From Ignelater luminosus (taxonomy: Eukaryota > Arthropoda > Insecta > Coleoptera > Elateridae): DNA of 64,000 nucleotides. A model generated the notes under the pieces. The model searched no databases. It was given only the letters and a program-made list of their open reading frames with translations, and had not been told where the DNA came from. The stretch lies in contig VTPC01003380.1 of the NCBI GenBank assembly GCA_011009095.1, positions 189,734 through 253,733 of the forward strand, written 5' to 3'. The position numbers and the translations under genes are program-made. Below, piece after piece: positions 47,961-62,029 of the stretch; the first letter of the stretch is position 1, and each line of letters opens with the position of its first letter.

Positions 47961-49870
47961 TTTAATTAGATGAGATATTTGTCAATAAAACCATTGCAAA
48001 ATGAAAATTTAGCAATTAGTAGCAACAGCTAGTGTCTTGGTTACTCGATTGAGTCGAAATGTGCCATGATTGTGTTCGAAAACTATCTATTATTTACAAA
48101 TTTGTTTCTATCGATTGAATTGCAGTATGAAGATTTCATCAGATTTTTAAGTCTTCAGGATTTCTTTTAGAAATAATTCTGTTTTTGGTTCAAACCTTCT
48201 GAACTTTTGCATAACTGACACCGAAATCTGATATTATTCTGCTTGGAGCGCGAAAGGATAGAAAAATGATGTTCATAGGCACGTTGGGTGCCAAAAACAA
48301 TTCCCACAAACTATCTTCTCTAGTAATATATCCATCATTTGATCTAATCGCAAAATTTTGCCTAAACTTTATTTTTAAATATGATCTGCTTCCCTTAGAC
48401 TCCATAAACTCGAAGGAGAGTAATGATGATACCATTTGGAATTGGAACAATCGTACTAATTAAGATATTTTAGTTAAATGTAATCTGTTTTGCAATGAAG
48501 ATACTATTAGAGATATTAAATAACAGAATTTGAAAAAAGAATCAAAAACTCCAAACTAGACAGTTGGTGGTCTTGAACATCTTCGAATTTCAACTAGCTG
48601 AAAACAATTAATTGATTTTTCTTATATACTACGTACAAAATTTTGGTAATATCCACTAAATAACAAATGATATTTCCAAGTGGAGAATTTTTCGATTTGC
48701 TTGTAATCGCGTGAAATTAAACTCGTTTTAGCATCGATTATAATTAACCTAATTTGCTCTAGGAATTTCGATAAGACAACCAGGGAGTTGTAACAACGAA
48801 AAACAACATGATGAATCATTTAATTCTTCTAATCGATTTTAAACGCAACCTACTTGCCCAACGTGAAAACAAATTGTTTTTAGTTCCAGCAAAAATGCAA
48901 TTTCGATTATTTTTACACAGCTAGAACATCATTGAAGCGTTTTAAGCATTCCAAAAACGTTAGTAGTTCAAACTCTACATAAATTTACAATCACTGCTCG
49001 TTCCACCTTCACTTTTTTTGCCGATGGCGCTTTTTAGGATTTCGTTTGTGCAATCGTTAAGGTAAAACAACCTATTGATCCCCTAATGGAACGTAATAAA
49101 AGAAAAGGAAAACTAATAAAGCTGCAGTGCGACATACAACAAAATATTTCAAGAGTTATTTCTCAATTTACGGGCTGGGTCTTCTAGAATCTAGAAAGCT
49201 TCCTGAAGAATTTCCTTTTCTTTGATTGATGAAAGAAATTGTCGCCCGTATTTTTCCTTGTCGCCTCAAGCTTTGTTCAGTCAAAAAAACCTGTGACATT
49301 TTTATGTAGGTCAAATGAAACATTTTTCTAAAGAAGATTTAAATTTTATCTACGCTTGAAAGTTTTTTGTTTTCTGAAACAAAGCTAAAACCGTAATTTT
49401 ATACGTGCTTAGGTTTGTTTAATGGTAATTTTTTTTGTAATTTCCGTTATAATTAGAATCGCAAGGTTGACATCTTTTGATGGAAGACTTGTATGCACCA
49501 AGCGTACAAGGATGTTGAACTTATCTAACTGTATTACACCGTTGTTATTATAGTGCACTCACAATAATAAACGATGTTAAGAAAATTACGAGAGATTTTA
49601 CTACCAGAACGCATTTGATTCGATTGCTTCGGGAGAACTTTTTATCTTTCGCTTCTGATAACTCCCATTCTGATTCTGACGGATTGAATTATCTCGCTGT
49701 TGATTAATGAATAACTTTGCTTCATTATATTTATAACAATGGCATCAATGAATGCGCCATTATTAAATAAAAAAAGAATCGAGATAAAAACATTTTTAGA
49801 AAACAATGGGGAATACACGCGCGCTCCTTGGCATATGCGAAAAAAAACAACCCGACTTTAAAATCATCGC
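47961..49870. other. AT-rich DNA without a recognised gene
   Basis: Holds one degenerate PBS-like motif (GCACGTTGGGTGCCAAAA) at about 48281. The frames at 48190-48463 and 48622-48819 are chance. Confidence 0.4.
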
Positions 49871-49871
49871 G

Positions 49872-50112
49872 TTAATCGGCATGGTAACCAGAAAAAATAA
49901 CCACCACGTTGTGCTTCAGGTATGCGACTTGCATGCCCGCCTTTTTGGCCGTGCCCTTAACGGTCGCCCCAGTGAAGGTCAACTTGTTTAAAGTGACCAC
50001 CGAAACCACTCTTTTATTGTTCGTTTTTGATGAAGCAGCTGCAAAATTTTTAAATTCCGAACGCGTGCTGCTTGTCGATGCGACTGATTTCTTCCGTCTT
50101 TTCCGGGGACTA
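49872..50112 (-). CDS. Candidate terminal coding exon of an unknown gene (79 codons)
   Basis: On the minus strand an acceptor TTTAACATTCATTTCCAG ends at 50113. The frame then stays open for 79 codons to a TAA at 49874-49872. The exon begins with the last base of a split codon. The product is hydrophilic and basic: SPRKRRKKS is a nuclear-localisation-like cluster, followed by Ser/Thr-rich sequence and then TLNKLTFTGATVKGTAKKAG and MQVAYLKHNVVVIFSG. Codons ending in G or C are frequent, and the stretch is GC-richer than its AT-rich flanks, as expected for a real exon. No ATG begins it. An upstream exon would have to lie beyond 50.11 kb, and none was identified. I recognise no family. The overlapping plus frames (49806-49991, 49909-50175) are taken as shadows. 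Confidence 0.42.
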
Positions 50113-51745
50113 CTGGAAATGAATGTTAAAAATAAAAAGTTTCGTCCTTGGTCTACAAAATTGTTCTATATTTAGAGTTGGAGGATTATTTTTAATTTTA
50201 GGAAATGAAAAACGCATTTATTAGAATAAAAATGTCCAAGTTAAAATGTCATTAATAATAATTTTTATTAAATCTGGTACGGTGTACGAGTCGAGATTGT
50301 CGCGTGTCAGTAATGGTCTTAAAATTATCCTTGTTATGTTAATTCTGGAAGGTTAAGTTCAGTGAAAATATCTTTGAGAATCTTTTAATTTAGAAACCTT
50401 AAGAACCCCCATCCAAATTAATTCTGATCATTAATTTCATCCGTTTTATCTCGTAAACCCAGACACAAAGCTAACTTAATTATTCTTTACTCTTCCAATT
50501 AAGATGTAAAATACTCCGGATACGGATTATACTCGGGATCTTACTAATACACCATATGTTGGGCTATGATAGATCATGGAGGACAAGGCTGATGTATCCG
50601 GTGGAGCGAAACCTACGAGCTTGCTATTGTTGGGCATTGAACTTGAACTTCATCAAGAACAACCAAGTACGATTTTTTATTATCATTATATCGTTATGCC
50701 TCCCATTAACTAACAACAGTCATGATCATCACGAATCTATTTTTATATTTTTGCCGTTACTCTTAAATTTAATCAGCTACGGTTTGAACATTTCGAATTT
50801 ACAGATTTGAGAAAATGTGTACGTGGTGAAAAGAATCAGCAATGCATGACATTCTGATGATGTCCATGAATAAATGTCACCTTGAATTTATTCGTATAAA
50901 TTGCACTTTAGTGGAACAGGTAACCTCTTCTATTATTAACTATTGAAATGGAATTTTTTTTTGCAGATCGGTGTTAATTATTATGGAACCGAACAAATAA
51001 AAAAATCTTATATCAACAAGATTTTCTTTACAAATATTTAGTTAGCCTTCGTTTGACTCTATCATCAAATATTTGCCGCAAAAGAAGTATTTAACTTGCG
51101 CCTGACGATGAGTTTCACAATATTGCTATTTTATCGATTAAACCTGCAATGGCGTTGAACAAAGGATTACCTTTAGGGAAATCAGCAAAATAGGCCGTTT
51201 ACATACTTTCATTAAATAATCTTGATAAATTTTTTTTTGTTAATTGTGTTCGGTTTCATAATGTTTGCTATTTGCATAACCTAAAGTGTAGAGTAATGTT
51301 TGCGCCAATGTTAATTATTACTGTCGGTTGGTTTTGTCAATATGAAGTTTCAAAACACAAATATACCGTTGTTGCTTTCTCTTTTCGCCTTTTCCTGTTT
51401 TGAAACATCCAGTAAAATCGAATCCGTCAATTATAAGAAATAAAACAGGCCCATTTTATAGTTCACTGGGGAACACCAAAAATACTCATTGGATACTGAA
51501 ACCATTTTCGTTAAGACGATTGTTTGACTCGATCTAAGACTTGCGATCTGATAGATTTCGCTAATTAAGTTTTTGGGTTTCATCAGTTTTTTTGTGTTTA
51601 ATAAATGAAAGGGAAGAAGAAACTTTGTTTTAGAAGGTTTGACCCATTAATTAAAGACAGAAACTGTCTCATTAAAATTATTGGATCAAATCAAGTTAAT
51701 CAGAGTAAAACTTAATTTAAATAGAAAAACAGAAAAGTATAATAT
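50113..51745. other. AT-rich intergenic DNA
   Basis: No gene recognised. An 84-codon plus frame at 50556-50810 has no known motif. Confidence 0.4.
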
Positions 51746-51749
51746 ATGC

Positions 51750-53342
51750 ATGGTGGCGACGAGGATAGGATACTTACTAAAATTGCTTTATTAATGACAA
51801 TTAAAAGAGTTCCATTTAGAACTTGGGACAGATACTGCCAGCTTCACATAAAGACAAACTAAGCTTAGGATTCTTATTTGATAAAGCGTCACGGTGATAT
51901 AAATCATTTTTCGACTTTAAGTAATTATCTTAGAAACCTGAAGAATTTTTTCACATAGAAATACAGTTTGTAAATATTTATAACGAACAGTAGTAGATCG
52001 TGGCTTATTGATGTTATATTGGTGACGAAATAGTAATTGAATATCTTCACACAATGGGGTCAGAAAACATTAGAAATATGATCCAGAACTATTGGTTTTT
52101 GCAAAAATGGCTATAAGATTCTCGACTAAAATGTACAACTGTACAGAAGAATGAAAATTGTGCTTTTCAGGCCATTGTAAGTGCCTTAGAAGAATCTGTA
52201 AAAGTTAAAAATCGAAACCTTTCACTTTACGTTTATAAATTGTTAATTATTATTTTATCTTTTATGGAAATAGACAGTGTGGCGACGAGGGCGGGATACC
52301 GTCTAAAAAATATTTGTGTGGACTACGCTTACCAACGACAATTAAGAGAATGCCATTTGTAACTTAGAACAGATAGTACTGGTTTCACGGAAAGATGAAT
52401 TAGGCACAGGATTCTTGGCCGATAGAGCGTCGCAGTGGTATAAATCATTTTTGGATCTTCAGTAACTATTCTTAGAAACATCTCAAGAACTTTTTCATTT
52501 GTAAACGCATTTTATTAATATTTATGATGAACAGAATAATTTAATTAGTAGATCGTCGCTTATAAATGTTGCATTGGTGAGGAGGATGGGATAGTAATTA
52601 AATATTTGCACGCAATTCAATACAAGAATGATTGATTTTTGCAGAAAAGACTAATTAACTACAAACATACTCGATTAGCCATCTTGCCATTTTTAGATCA
52701 TTTTAGATGCCTCAGAGGAATCTGCAAAAATTAAAGAATAGGTGCACTCAAGTGTAATTATGCACGCAATCCGTCAAATTGACCGACAGTTACTACATTG
52801 ATAAAACTGAAGACTTGCAGCTTTTATCCTAATAACGAATGCAAAGATGTAATTTAGAAGATATATGTATACAGAAAAACAGTATATCATAATGAAGGCT
52901 TGACATATACAAGAAATACGTTGAGTAAATTCACAGATTATTAATTATTATTTCGTTCTTTATGAAAATGGACATTGTGGCGACGAGAATGGGATGATAA
53001 TGTATTAAGTATTTGCAAAGAACGTATTGATCGAAAACAACTAAATTATTAGCACTAGAAACGTGATATGAATCGACACCACAAACATATCAAGCATGAT
53101 ATTCTCACCCGAGTCATAACCATACAGTGCTAAAAAGTCTTAAGAGGAAAAAAGTGTTACTATAAAAAAATCTTACTGTTCGAATGAAAAAAAAATAAAG
53201 AATTGAAATAAAAGTGAATACGCAACAAAACGCATCCATCATTAATATAAATTCTGGAACAGCGGCGACGAGGTTGGGATACCACTTATATATTATTAGA
53301 TTAACTTGGTTTTGGCCTTAAAAATAAGTAAGTTATCATGTA
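51750..53342 (+). repeat. Tandem array with GGCGACGAGG landmark, running into the gap
   Basis: GTGGCGACGAGGATAGGATA and relatives start at about 51755, 52021, 52281, 52576, 52979 and 53264, spacing 260-400 bp. Units share the ACAATTAAAAGAGTTCCATT, GCGTCACGGTGATATAAATC and AGTAATTATCTTAGAAAC blocks. The first two pairs align best as a roughly 525-bp two-part unit. Confidence 0.7.
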
Positions 53343-53742
53343 NNNNNNNNNNNNNNNNNNNNNNNNNNNNNNNNNNNNNNNNNNNNNNNNNNNNNNNNNN
53401 NNNNNNNNNNNNNNNNNNNNNNNNNNNNNNNNNNNNNNNNNNNNNNNNNNNNNNNNNNNNNNNNNNNNNNNNNNNNNNNNNNNNNNNNNNNNNNNNNNNN
53501 NNNNNNNNNNNNNNNNNNNNNNNNNNNNNNNNNNNNNNNNNNNNNNNNNNNNNNNNNNNNNNNNNNNNNNNNNNNNNNNNNNNNNNNNNNNNNNNNNNNN
53601 NNNNNNNNNNNNNNNNNNNNNNNNNNNNNNNNNNNNNNNNNNNNNNNNNNNNNNNNNNNNNNNNNNNNNNNNNNNNNNNNNNNNNNNNNNNNNNNNNNNN
53701 NNNNNNNNNNNNNNNNNNNNNNNNNNNNNNNNNNNNNNNNNN
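53343..53742. other. Assembly gap (400 N)
   Basis: Exactly 400 undetermined bases. It follows directly on the tandem array, which probably caused the break. Confidence 0.99.
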
Positions 53743-56170
53743 AACTAAAAATGCCGACTAATAATTTATAATTGGAGACCTGTCAAATATAATTAAATTA
53801 ATATTAAAAACATTTCGTCAAAATTCCTATTCATTTGCGATTATGGTTATTAATTTTTTTGTTTTTGCAGATTAACAACACAACAATGCATAGTCACGGT
53901 TCACAAAAAAAGACTGAAAGTTTCAATTATTTTTCCTTCCGTAAAGATTCGTTTTAACCTAAATAGCCTGAAGTAGTATCATACTAAAAGTTACTTTGCC
54001 GTTTCGGTTTGATTTCATCGACAAATATTTGTCCAATATCGGTTTCGCCAATCCCTGGCACTTTATCAAAGGTCTATTGTCCTAGGTTAACACAGATGTG
54101 CTCTTATCTCTAATGCAGGCCCTCATGTTCGCTTTGTGGTTCCTATATATATATATATATAATATAGTTAACATCATATCTGCATTGCGGAGGACGTGAA
54201 GGAGACGTTCAATACTGATCATAATATTGTAAAGCCCACTCGTTCATTTTATTATAGAGCGCGGTTTGTGACTCGACAGCATTTCATTCTTTCTCTTGAA
54301 GGGTACGCTATTATTTGGGTAGTGTTCGAGATGCTTGTAATAATACTTGACCGCATCGTTTATTCGGAAAATTTTAAATTATTGTAAAAGGGATATTGAC
54401 TGCTGACGCCCCCTCGTTTAGGTTAAAGGTCGTTGCAAATTAGAACAATTTTTGGACACGTTCCGCTTAAAACACAAAACATCCGTTATAAGGCTATTAT
54501 TTTAAATTCACGCTGTGATCACAGCTATTTTTGGGGTTTTATTATTACATCAATGAAAATTGTTGGTCATGGTCGTTTTGGTTGACTGGCAATAAATTGC
54601 ATCCACATGCCCGAATTAAAGGCTTCCCTAACACATTGATAACTGCGATCAAAATATTTTAATTCTTGAATTGAAATGTGTATAGGAAGATAAAAATGGA
54701 CTTAAATTTCCGAGAAATCTGTAAATAAAGGATAAACACGATTTTTTTAAAGAAAAGGACTGGCTGTTTGTTATTTATGCTCATTCTTATCTTGTATTCT
54801 TATTTTGTATTATTTAGATAACAATGTCGTTTGAAGACGTCAATAACGGGAGTCATTGTTATTAATTTTTTTGTGTCTCAAGGGTATGTCTTTACTAATA
54901 CAAGATTTAATAGAATGAAGTTTTAATTACTATTCTTCTATCCATAATAAATACGTAGATTTGTATTTATTCATTAAGAAGTTTCTGAACAGTTTTGTAT
55001 TTGTATATATAGTTCTTCTTAAGTGGGCTGAACAAAAGGATTAATTTACGTTAAAAGACACTTCCTGTACTTCTTCTGTGCACGGCACCGATTATGAATT
55101 TATCGCGTTTATCATCGGCACCACAGCTTGAATATTTACAAAGCGGTTTAGAGTTTTTTTGAAGTACAATAAAGGAGTGTGTATAGGCATACTTCCGCAT
55201 GTGTTTCACTAATGATTCTTTACTTACTTCAAATGTGTAGGTGTTGCTTATTCTCGTGTTACCGTAAACATTGAAATATTCATAACCTCTTTTATATTAA
55301 GAAGGAAGTGGAAAAAAACAAGATAAATTTTCTGCTTATGGCTTATATACATATCCTGTTTTTTCTCCTACAGCAACATTTTTTAGATTTCTAATCGTTA
55401 TATAAATATTTACATTGAAACCGATTTAGAACGCTCTTAATCAATTGTCTACCAATTCGAAGAGATTAAAACGCTTTCAAATAATTACTTCACGCTAAGT
55501 TTTGCTTCTTGTTTAGCCGCTTTCGTCATTAACCTTTTAAAATGGGTATGACCCAATCTGTTCGAAGATCTTTTAATGATCGCCTACTTGATTGATTGAT
55601 TGTTTTTGTTAAAAGTTTTAGTACATTAAAAAAGGAGGCAATTTCACGTTTTTGGCTGATTTATGTTTATTGAAATTCCTGCTACTAACTTAACATTTGC
55701 CAATTTAAGTTGAAATAACGCCTACTTGATAAATAAACATATTGATAACGTGTTATGTAATTGGCTTGAATATTAAAAAAAGACTTTCTCTCGAATAACA
55801 TTTTTTCTTGGATAACGTTTAGAAATGTATTTAACGAGTATTGAGAGATTTAAATGTGGTTTCTGAGAAGGAATGCGCTATTTGGGAAAAACCTGAAAAA
55901 TTCCTTTGTTTTATTATTATAATTCCTATATCGCAATGTCGTCATGTACTATATACCGTTATTATCGTTTTAAAAGCGTATTTGAGCAATAAGATTCTTG
56001 TCAAAATTCAACGCATTAAGTTCATTAATAATGCTTACTCACTATAAATGTGAAATAATCTACATATTTTTATGCCATCTCGGCTATTTCGATGAGGGAC
56101 AGCTGATAGGGCGGTTGTAAGCGAGTCATAATCTGACGGCTTAGAATGGGAGCAAGGGAGAGAGAACGGG
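53743..56170. other. AT-rich intergenic DNA
   Basis: A TA dinucleotide run lies at 54144-54160. No gene recognised. Confidence 0.5.
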
Positions 56171-56179
56171 CTGATATCT

Positions 56180-57435
56180 AGCGGCGAAAATGGAGAAAAA
56201 CGACTGGAGCCTTATACGACACCCTAGCGATCTGGGACTAGATGCGCTGTGCTGTAGAGCCTCCCAAAAGAATTTTGCCATTGACAGATTCAAATTCGGG
56301 TTCACAGGCGTCCGTGAGGGGGATAGCAGTAGGGGTTTTACGAAGATATCGAACGGAATTTTTTATGCCTGGATCGGAGGACTTCCTAACTTGAAGACTA
56401 TAGGGAATACGGCATTGATGTAGATTTGCGAGAGTTGTCGACGAATGGTAACGGATTGCCGGTGGTAATAAACCAAGAAATCCCGAATCTACAAAGCTTG
56501 CAACCCCCATCAAAACCCCTGAATGGTCCAATCAACATGATATTTGAGATTCTTATTCTGGGAGTGCATGTCTATCTATTGAAAGCAATTCGGTTAACTT
56601 CGCACTTTTTTCCATGGTCTTCCGTGATGCCCAACTACAAAATTCGTAACTCGGTTAATTATGGTTTTTTTTAAGTAAAAGGCATCATCAGGGGCAAGAA
56701 GTTTAGATGGATACCAGTGGCGTGCGCCTAGGTTTGAAATGAATGGAAGAAGAAAATGTAATTAGTCTTCTTTTGAAACTTTCTGAAGTAGTTTTCCAAA
56801 TTCCTAGGAAAGTGTAGTTGTGGCTTCGAATAAGAAATCAGAAAGGTTCTATACACTTTTTCCTACAAGGTTGTCTTCTAAGTCAAGAATGGAGACTCTT
56901 TAAACTAGGAAGACAAATCTTTTGCTGTAAATATACTTTAATGGCTTATGCGTGATCCTGTAAACAAATTCTGAATGTTTCCAAACAGATTGGGGGCGAG
57001 CTCTTCCTCTTGCACCCCTTCTAGTGCCGTTATTTCAGGGTAGTTAATGCTAACCTTTGTGTATTTCGGTTAAAATGATCTGAGAAATTTTGGATAGAGA
57101 AAATCTTCTGAATTTGTTTATTTTTGGTTTTTTGTTATTCATGCCGGAACGGTACGTCCTATCGACTCGAAGCATTAACCAACGTAAAGAGAAGGTAAAG
57201 ATACGTAAAGAGTGTAATATTTCCTTTTCTCGAAAAAGCACTTCTTTTACGTGAGAATCGGATTTGATGGTAGAACATTGGAGAGTTGGTGCCATAGCCA
57301 TGCCATCGGGTGGTCGATAGGGCAGTTGCAGGGAGGTATCTCTCGCTATCGGATATTTTATACTTCGGGTGAGGGCTGTCCCAAGAATTATCGCAGGTAT
57401 AGCACGTGTTCAAGGAGGCGAAATGGGCCGAATGT
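56180..57435 (+). repeat. Dispersed repeat (transposon-like), copy 1
   Basis: Blocks CTAGCGGCGAAAAT, TTCGTAACTCGGTTAATTAT, GATACCAGTGGCGTGCGCC, GGAACGGTACGT and GGGAGGTATCTCTCGCTAT...GGTGAGGGCTGTCCCAAGAA...GGCGAAATGGGC occur in this order. The same order appears in reverse complement at 62.9-62.0 kb. No transposase frame is recognisable, so a non-autonomous element or solo fragment is inferred. The frames at 56190-56674 and 57050-57641 fall inside it and are not called. Confidence 0.7.
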
Positions 57436-60400
57436 TTGAAGCCATGATAATATATATATATATATAGTTCAGATTGATTGTCAAATTTGTCTAAAATCAT
57501 ACTAAACGAACCGTTATGAGATTTATGATAAATAAAATGATACTGAATGAATAAGTGACAAGAATTTGTATAAATCCAGAGAAGGAATTCTAAAAGAAAA
57601 GTTAATTTTATCGAGAAGTTTTCTTCTGGTTCCCTGATCATCCCAGTTTTACGAAAACACTAGAACTTTTTCAAAAGCTGAACCAATCGTGACCATAACG
57701 TCATGATAATTTCCAAAGTTTATCAGAACAGTGCACGCAAGTATTTGCATCGATACGATAAGATACAAATCTGCTGTATCGTCCTTTATTCGATGGCGGA
57801 GGAAGGTGATCTCAAAAGAAAGCATCATGTAGCGCTACTACAGTTTGTTCATCGTAGTAACAAGCTTGATTACACTGGCAAATCAAAATACAATTTTTAT
57901 TATCTTCTGATGTACTCGATGTTTAAGAGAAAGACATTTCTGGAAAGCTTGTCATGGTTTTTGTCATTTTTTTCTTCCTGCTAGTATTAAATCCATTTAG
58001 GCAAGGGTCTGAATAGGCCTAAGATCTAACCTGAAAGCAATTAGAAAGGAACTAGTTAGCATAAATCGCGTTCCTGATACTTTGATGTCCCATTTCTGTG
58101 ACGTCAAGTTTCAATTTATTACAGGAAATAACCCACAGGACGGTTACTATATCTTACTTTCTTTCATGCTTGTGTATGTTGTGGCACCAAGCAGACAAAT
58201 TCCATTGAGTCTCAGTTGAAAGTTCTAAATTCTTATTCGATAAGTGAAGTACCGTTAAGGTCAATTTTTATTAAAACCTTCATTCTATTAGAATCTGCTC
58301 GATAATCTGAATGTAAAATGAGCAAGTTTATGAGGTATTAATAAATGTTAACAAATCAAATTTGAATTTTCAATTCCTAGTAACAACACACAGCTTATAA
58401 CATCCTAAAAATATTTTATGGGAGAATTATACGGATGGTTGAAGTAATCACCACAAATAGTGATTCATTAATGTATTATTGTAAAACAGGTGACTTTTAT
58501 GGAATATAATAAAGGATTCCAGTGACCCATAAAATGTTTTCTTCCTTTATTGGGATGATTGAGATTGTTTGCTTCCAACAAGATTTCCACATCAGATAAC
58601 TATGAATTAATTAAATTCCAGCTTCACAAAGAAAAGCGATTTCATCTTGATAATATGTGCTCCTTTTCATTATGCAAACGAAGAATCTTAATAAATGTTA
58701 AGACAAATTCTTATTTTAAGTTTCACTCAACATTTCCTTCTATATCACAAACGAAACTATGTAGGGAATTTTGAATAACTCACACTCCACTTCATTAACA
58801 GGCCCCTCAAAGAAAGTTCAGACGTTCAGAGCAAGGTCAGCTCTGAATTTCATTCATTTTTATAACGAAACATTTATTATTATTATTATTATTATTATTA
58901 TGAGGAAGTTTTGCTCGATATAAATTGTTATGAGTGACCTTCTCAAATTTCATTTTATGCTAACGATGGCTTCCTAAAATTCGATGAAAAATTAAATTTC
59001 CTCCCATCATTTACAAAGGGCAAAACAAGTGTCCCACTTTCCCGTTTCCTCAAGGAAATAATGTCTTCTCGCCAACCTTATTAGTTTAAGCTCGCTATAA
59101 TTAATTTTCCCGTTTTCACGAAAACGAGGCCTCCTAGCTAGACGTTTCAGCCTTCTCATTTACTGACTTTAATATTCGTCAGGGTGTTGGAAATCTCTTG
59201 ATTTAACCATAAATCTCCAGGAGCACAGCTTACAGATTTTAATTTGCTTTAGCCACTAATGCCGGGGAAAAAATTAACAGCAAACGTATAAACGAGCAGG
59301 TTTCTAAATCGTCACAAGTTATACCTGTTGCTTGTTTAACAGTACGAGTAGGTAATGTTATTTTTAAAATGTGTGCCTGGCACGACCAACAGACGACTAC
59401 AACGAACGACATTGACTCTTGTGTGTTCTATTTGTGGGTGATTTTCTACCCTTTCTCACGTTCTTTACCTTTGCGAAGTCGAGATTTGAGTCATAACCGG
59501 CATGAATTATTAAATAAACGCAGCGAGTTTTAAAACGAGCCTTTCCTTAATATGGACATGACGTAAATAGACAATTCACTTTTTGCTGCGCCCTAAGGTT
59601 AAAAAGCAATCTCTCTCTCTTTTACTCGTTTGCCGTTTAAAAGCTTTAAAAGCTTTCACTGAAATTTAAATGTTACCTGTTATCGTCTTTCATGTAAAGC
59701 AGTTTTAAATTTGAAAAGTCGCCCCTAATGAATTTCCAATTTGGTTATCTCTGGTTTGCCCTAAATACATTTTAAGATAAAACTAATCTGCATTGATGAC
59801 GGTTTTAATTCATTATGAATCAGGATTCTAAATATAGTTGAAAACTTTATCAGTATTCTAAAGAAGAATGTAAAAGAATGATAATTTTAAATATCATCCA
59901 GCTGTGGTAATGTTTAAAACCGGAACGGCCACTTAATTTAGGGTTTTTTAGTGTCGGGACCCTCTATATTATAATAAAGTTAATGAATAATGCAACCCTA
60001 GGGATAGATAAACCATTGGCGCATGGATCCTGGACACCAGGTGCAAAAAATATTATTATTATTATTATTGCTATCATCAACAACTGAAATTTAATATACT
60101 CTACAATAAAAAGATGACATGTAATCTACATAACAATGATACGGAAAAGAAAGATATTTACACACTTTTGCTTAGAATTTTTTTGGCTTGTTTTATTTAC
60201 ATCCGGGTTCAAAGACACCCTACGAGAAACAGTCCATTTTTGAAATTCCATTACGATGCCAACTTGGCGAGCAAGTTAGCTTTTTTGTCTGAATCTAATT
60301 ACACGCAAGAAAAAAAATATCAAAAGAATAAATCATGTCTGTGCATATTGTATGCAAATTGTTAGTTATGTGTAACATCATTTGTGCCACCTACTTGTAC

Positions 60401-62025
60401 ATTTTTTTTCATCTGAGCAAGTTGAACAAACAGGTGATCGAATTTTGAACGTTTCCTGCGGAGGCTACAAACATATTTGGGTAAAATCATTATTATTTAT
60501 ACTTTTGATAAAAATTCATAACTTTTTTATCAATTGTAGGTTACTATAAGAATAAATTTTCAATAAACTAGGTGGTATTTGCATTTTACTATAACGACAA
60601 TAGTATGACCATGAAAACATGGCTCCTACACGATTAATTCCTATGCAATCAAACAACAGAAAAAAACTGCAATGCGTTCATTGACTTTTGAATCATCCAG
60701 CAATTATTTATTAGTTATTACTGTTCCATAAATCGATTTGACATTAGGGAATCTAAAAGGTCATTATAGCAATTAAAAACCAATTAAGCTCGTTTATTTT
60801 GGAAGGTGGTTTAAGTAGATGTCTATTTTTTCCATAAATCACTGCGAGATAAAAATCCCATTTAATTTTGTATAAGGTACACAAACACACACAACGTTGG
60901 ATTTACTAAGCCCTAACCCAAAGGAGCTTAACTAAAAATTTCTATGTAAGCTCCTGTCGAGTGAGAAAAGAAAAAAAAAGGAAAAGTGGATGTTTTCCCC
61001 TTGCAGATTACAAACTTTTAGCTAAAGAAGTATTGGCAGATGTTTAAAGGCAGCTGTGTATCAATAGGGCGATGGATTTAGGGTGCGAAATTTTAAGTCT
61101 CCGTATTCAGTTCTAATAAATCTGAAAGTGTATTCTAGGTAGGTACTATCAGTTGTGAAAAGAGAGCTTTAAGGGAGATTTTTAAATTTGATTTCGAAAA
61201 GCTTCTCTGTAGGAAAATACAAATTTCCTGTTCGACCAAAACATGAACGAGACGGATATTACATTTCAAGATTGCTTTTTCTTTGATTTAAAAAGGAAAT
61301 TGAATGATTGTTTTAATATTTTTTTTATATTTCATGTCCTTTTTGGATTAAAATATTAGGTGTAAGTTATGTAAATTCCCGACAGCATGGAAATCGAGAA
61401 ATAACATCTTTCCGTTTCCTCTTGCCTGTTTTGAATTTAGAATGTTAGCAAAACAACCTTTCTTTTCTCTGAATTATGTACTCCACACACCCACGGAGAG
61501 ATCTTTATTATGTCGCAGCGTAAGCTTCTTGTTTTAAAAAGGGGTCAGAAAATTACCATTTTCAGTTTTTCGAAAAAACAGAAAACTCCAGTAGAGTAGA
61601 TAATGGTGAATGATAACATTTTTTCTTTTGTTTCCCTGTAATAAAAGTCAAATAATTCACGATAAGAAGAAAAACGAACTTTAGACTCTTAACTGGTTCT
61701 ATTGGTGAATTGCCGATTTAATACTGTTGAATTTAGACATCCTGTATACCAGAAAATAATCCAGCATCATGTTCTAAAAATTCTATATCAATCAGTTTCG
61801 AACTAATAATCTACTGGTTACTCAGTGTCTTCGAGTGTTCAGAGTAGATTTCCAGTTTTTTTTCTGAATCTTCATTTTCAATCAATGAAAACTCAAGTTT
61901 CTAAGTTCCTTAAATCGAATTACAACTTTACAATTCTGTAGATTCAACTTCCAATTTCATCAATTAAAGTTGAAAATGGTCTTTGTCTAGATTTATTAAT
62001 TAAGATATCTCTGGTATTAAAAATC
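57436..62025. other. AT-rich intergenic DNA with microsatellites
   Basis: A TA run lies at 57450-57466, TTA triplet runs at about 58875-58901 and ATT triplets at 60051-60069. Frames at 57703-57984, 58559-58774 and 60114-60365 lack motifs. Confidence 0.5.
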
Positions 62026-62029
62026 GCTA

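Noticed and set aside
53306..53761. Open frames of 136 and 151 codons
   Set aside because: They consist almost entirely of the N gap.
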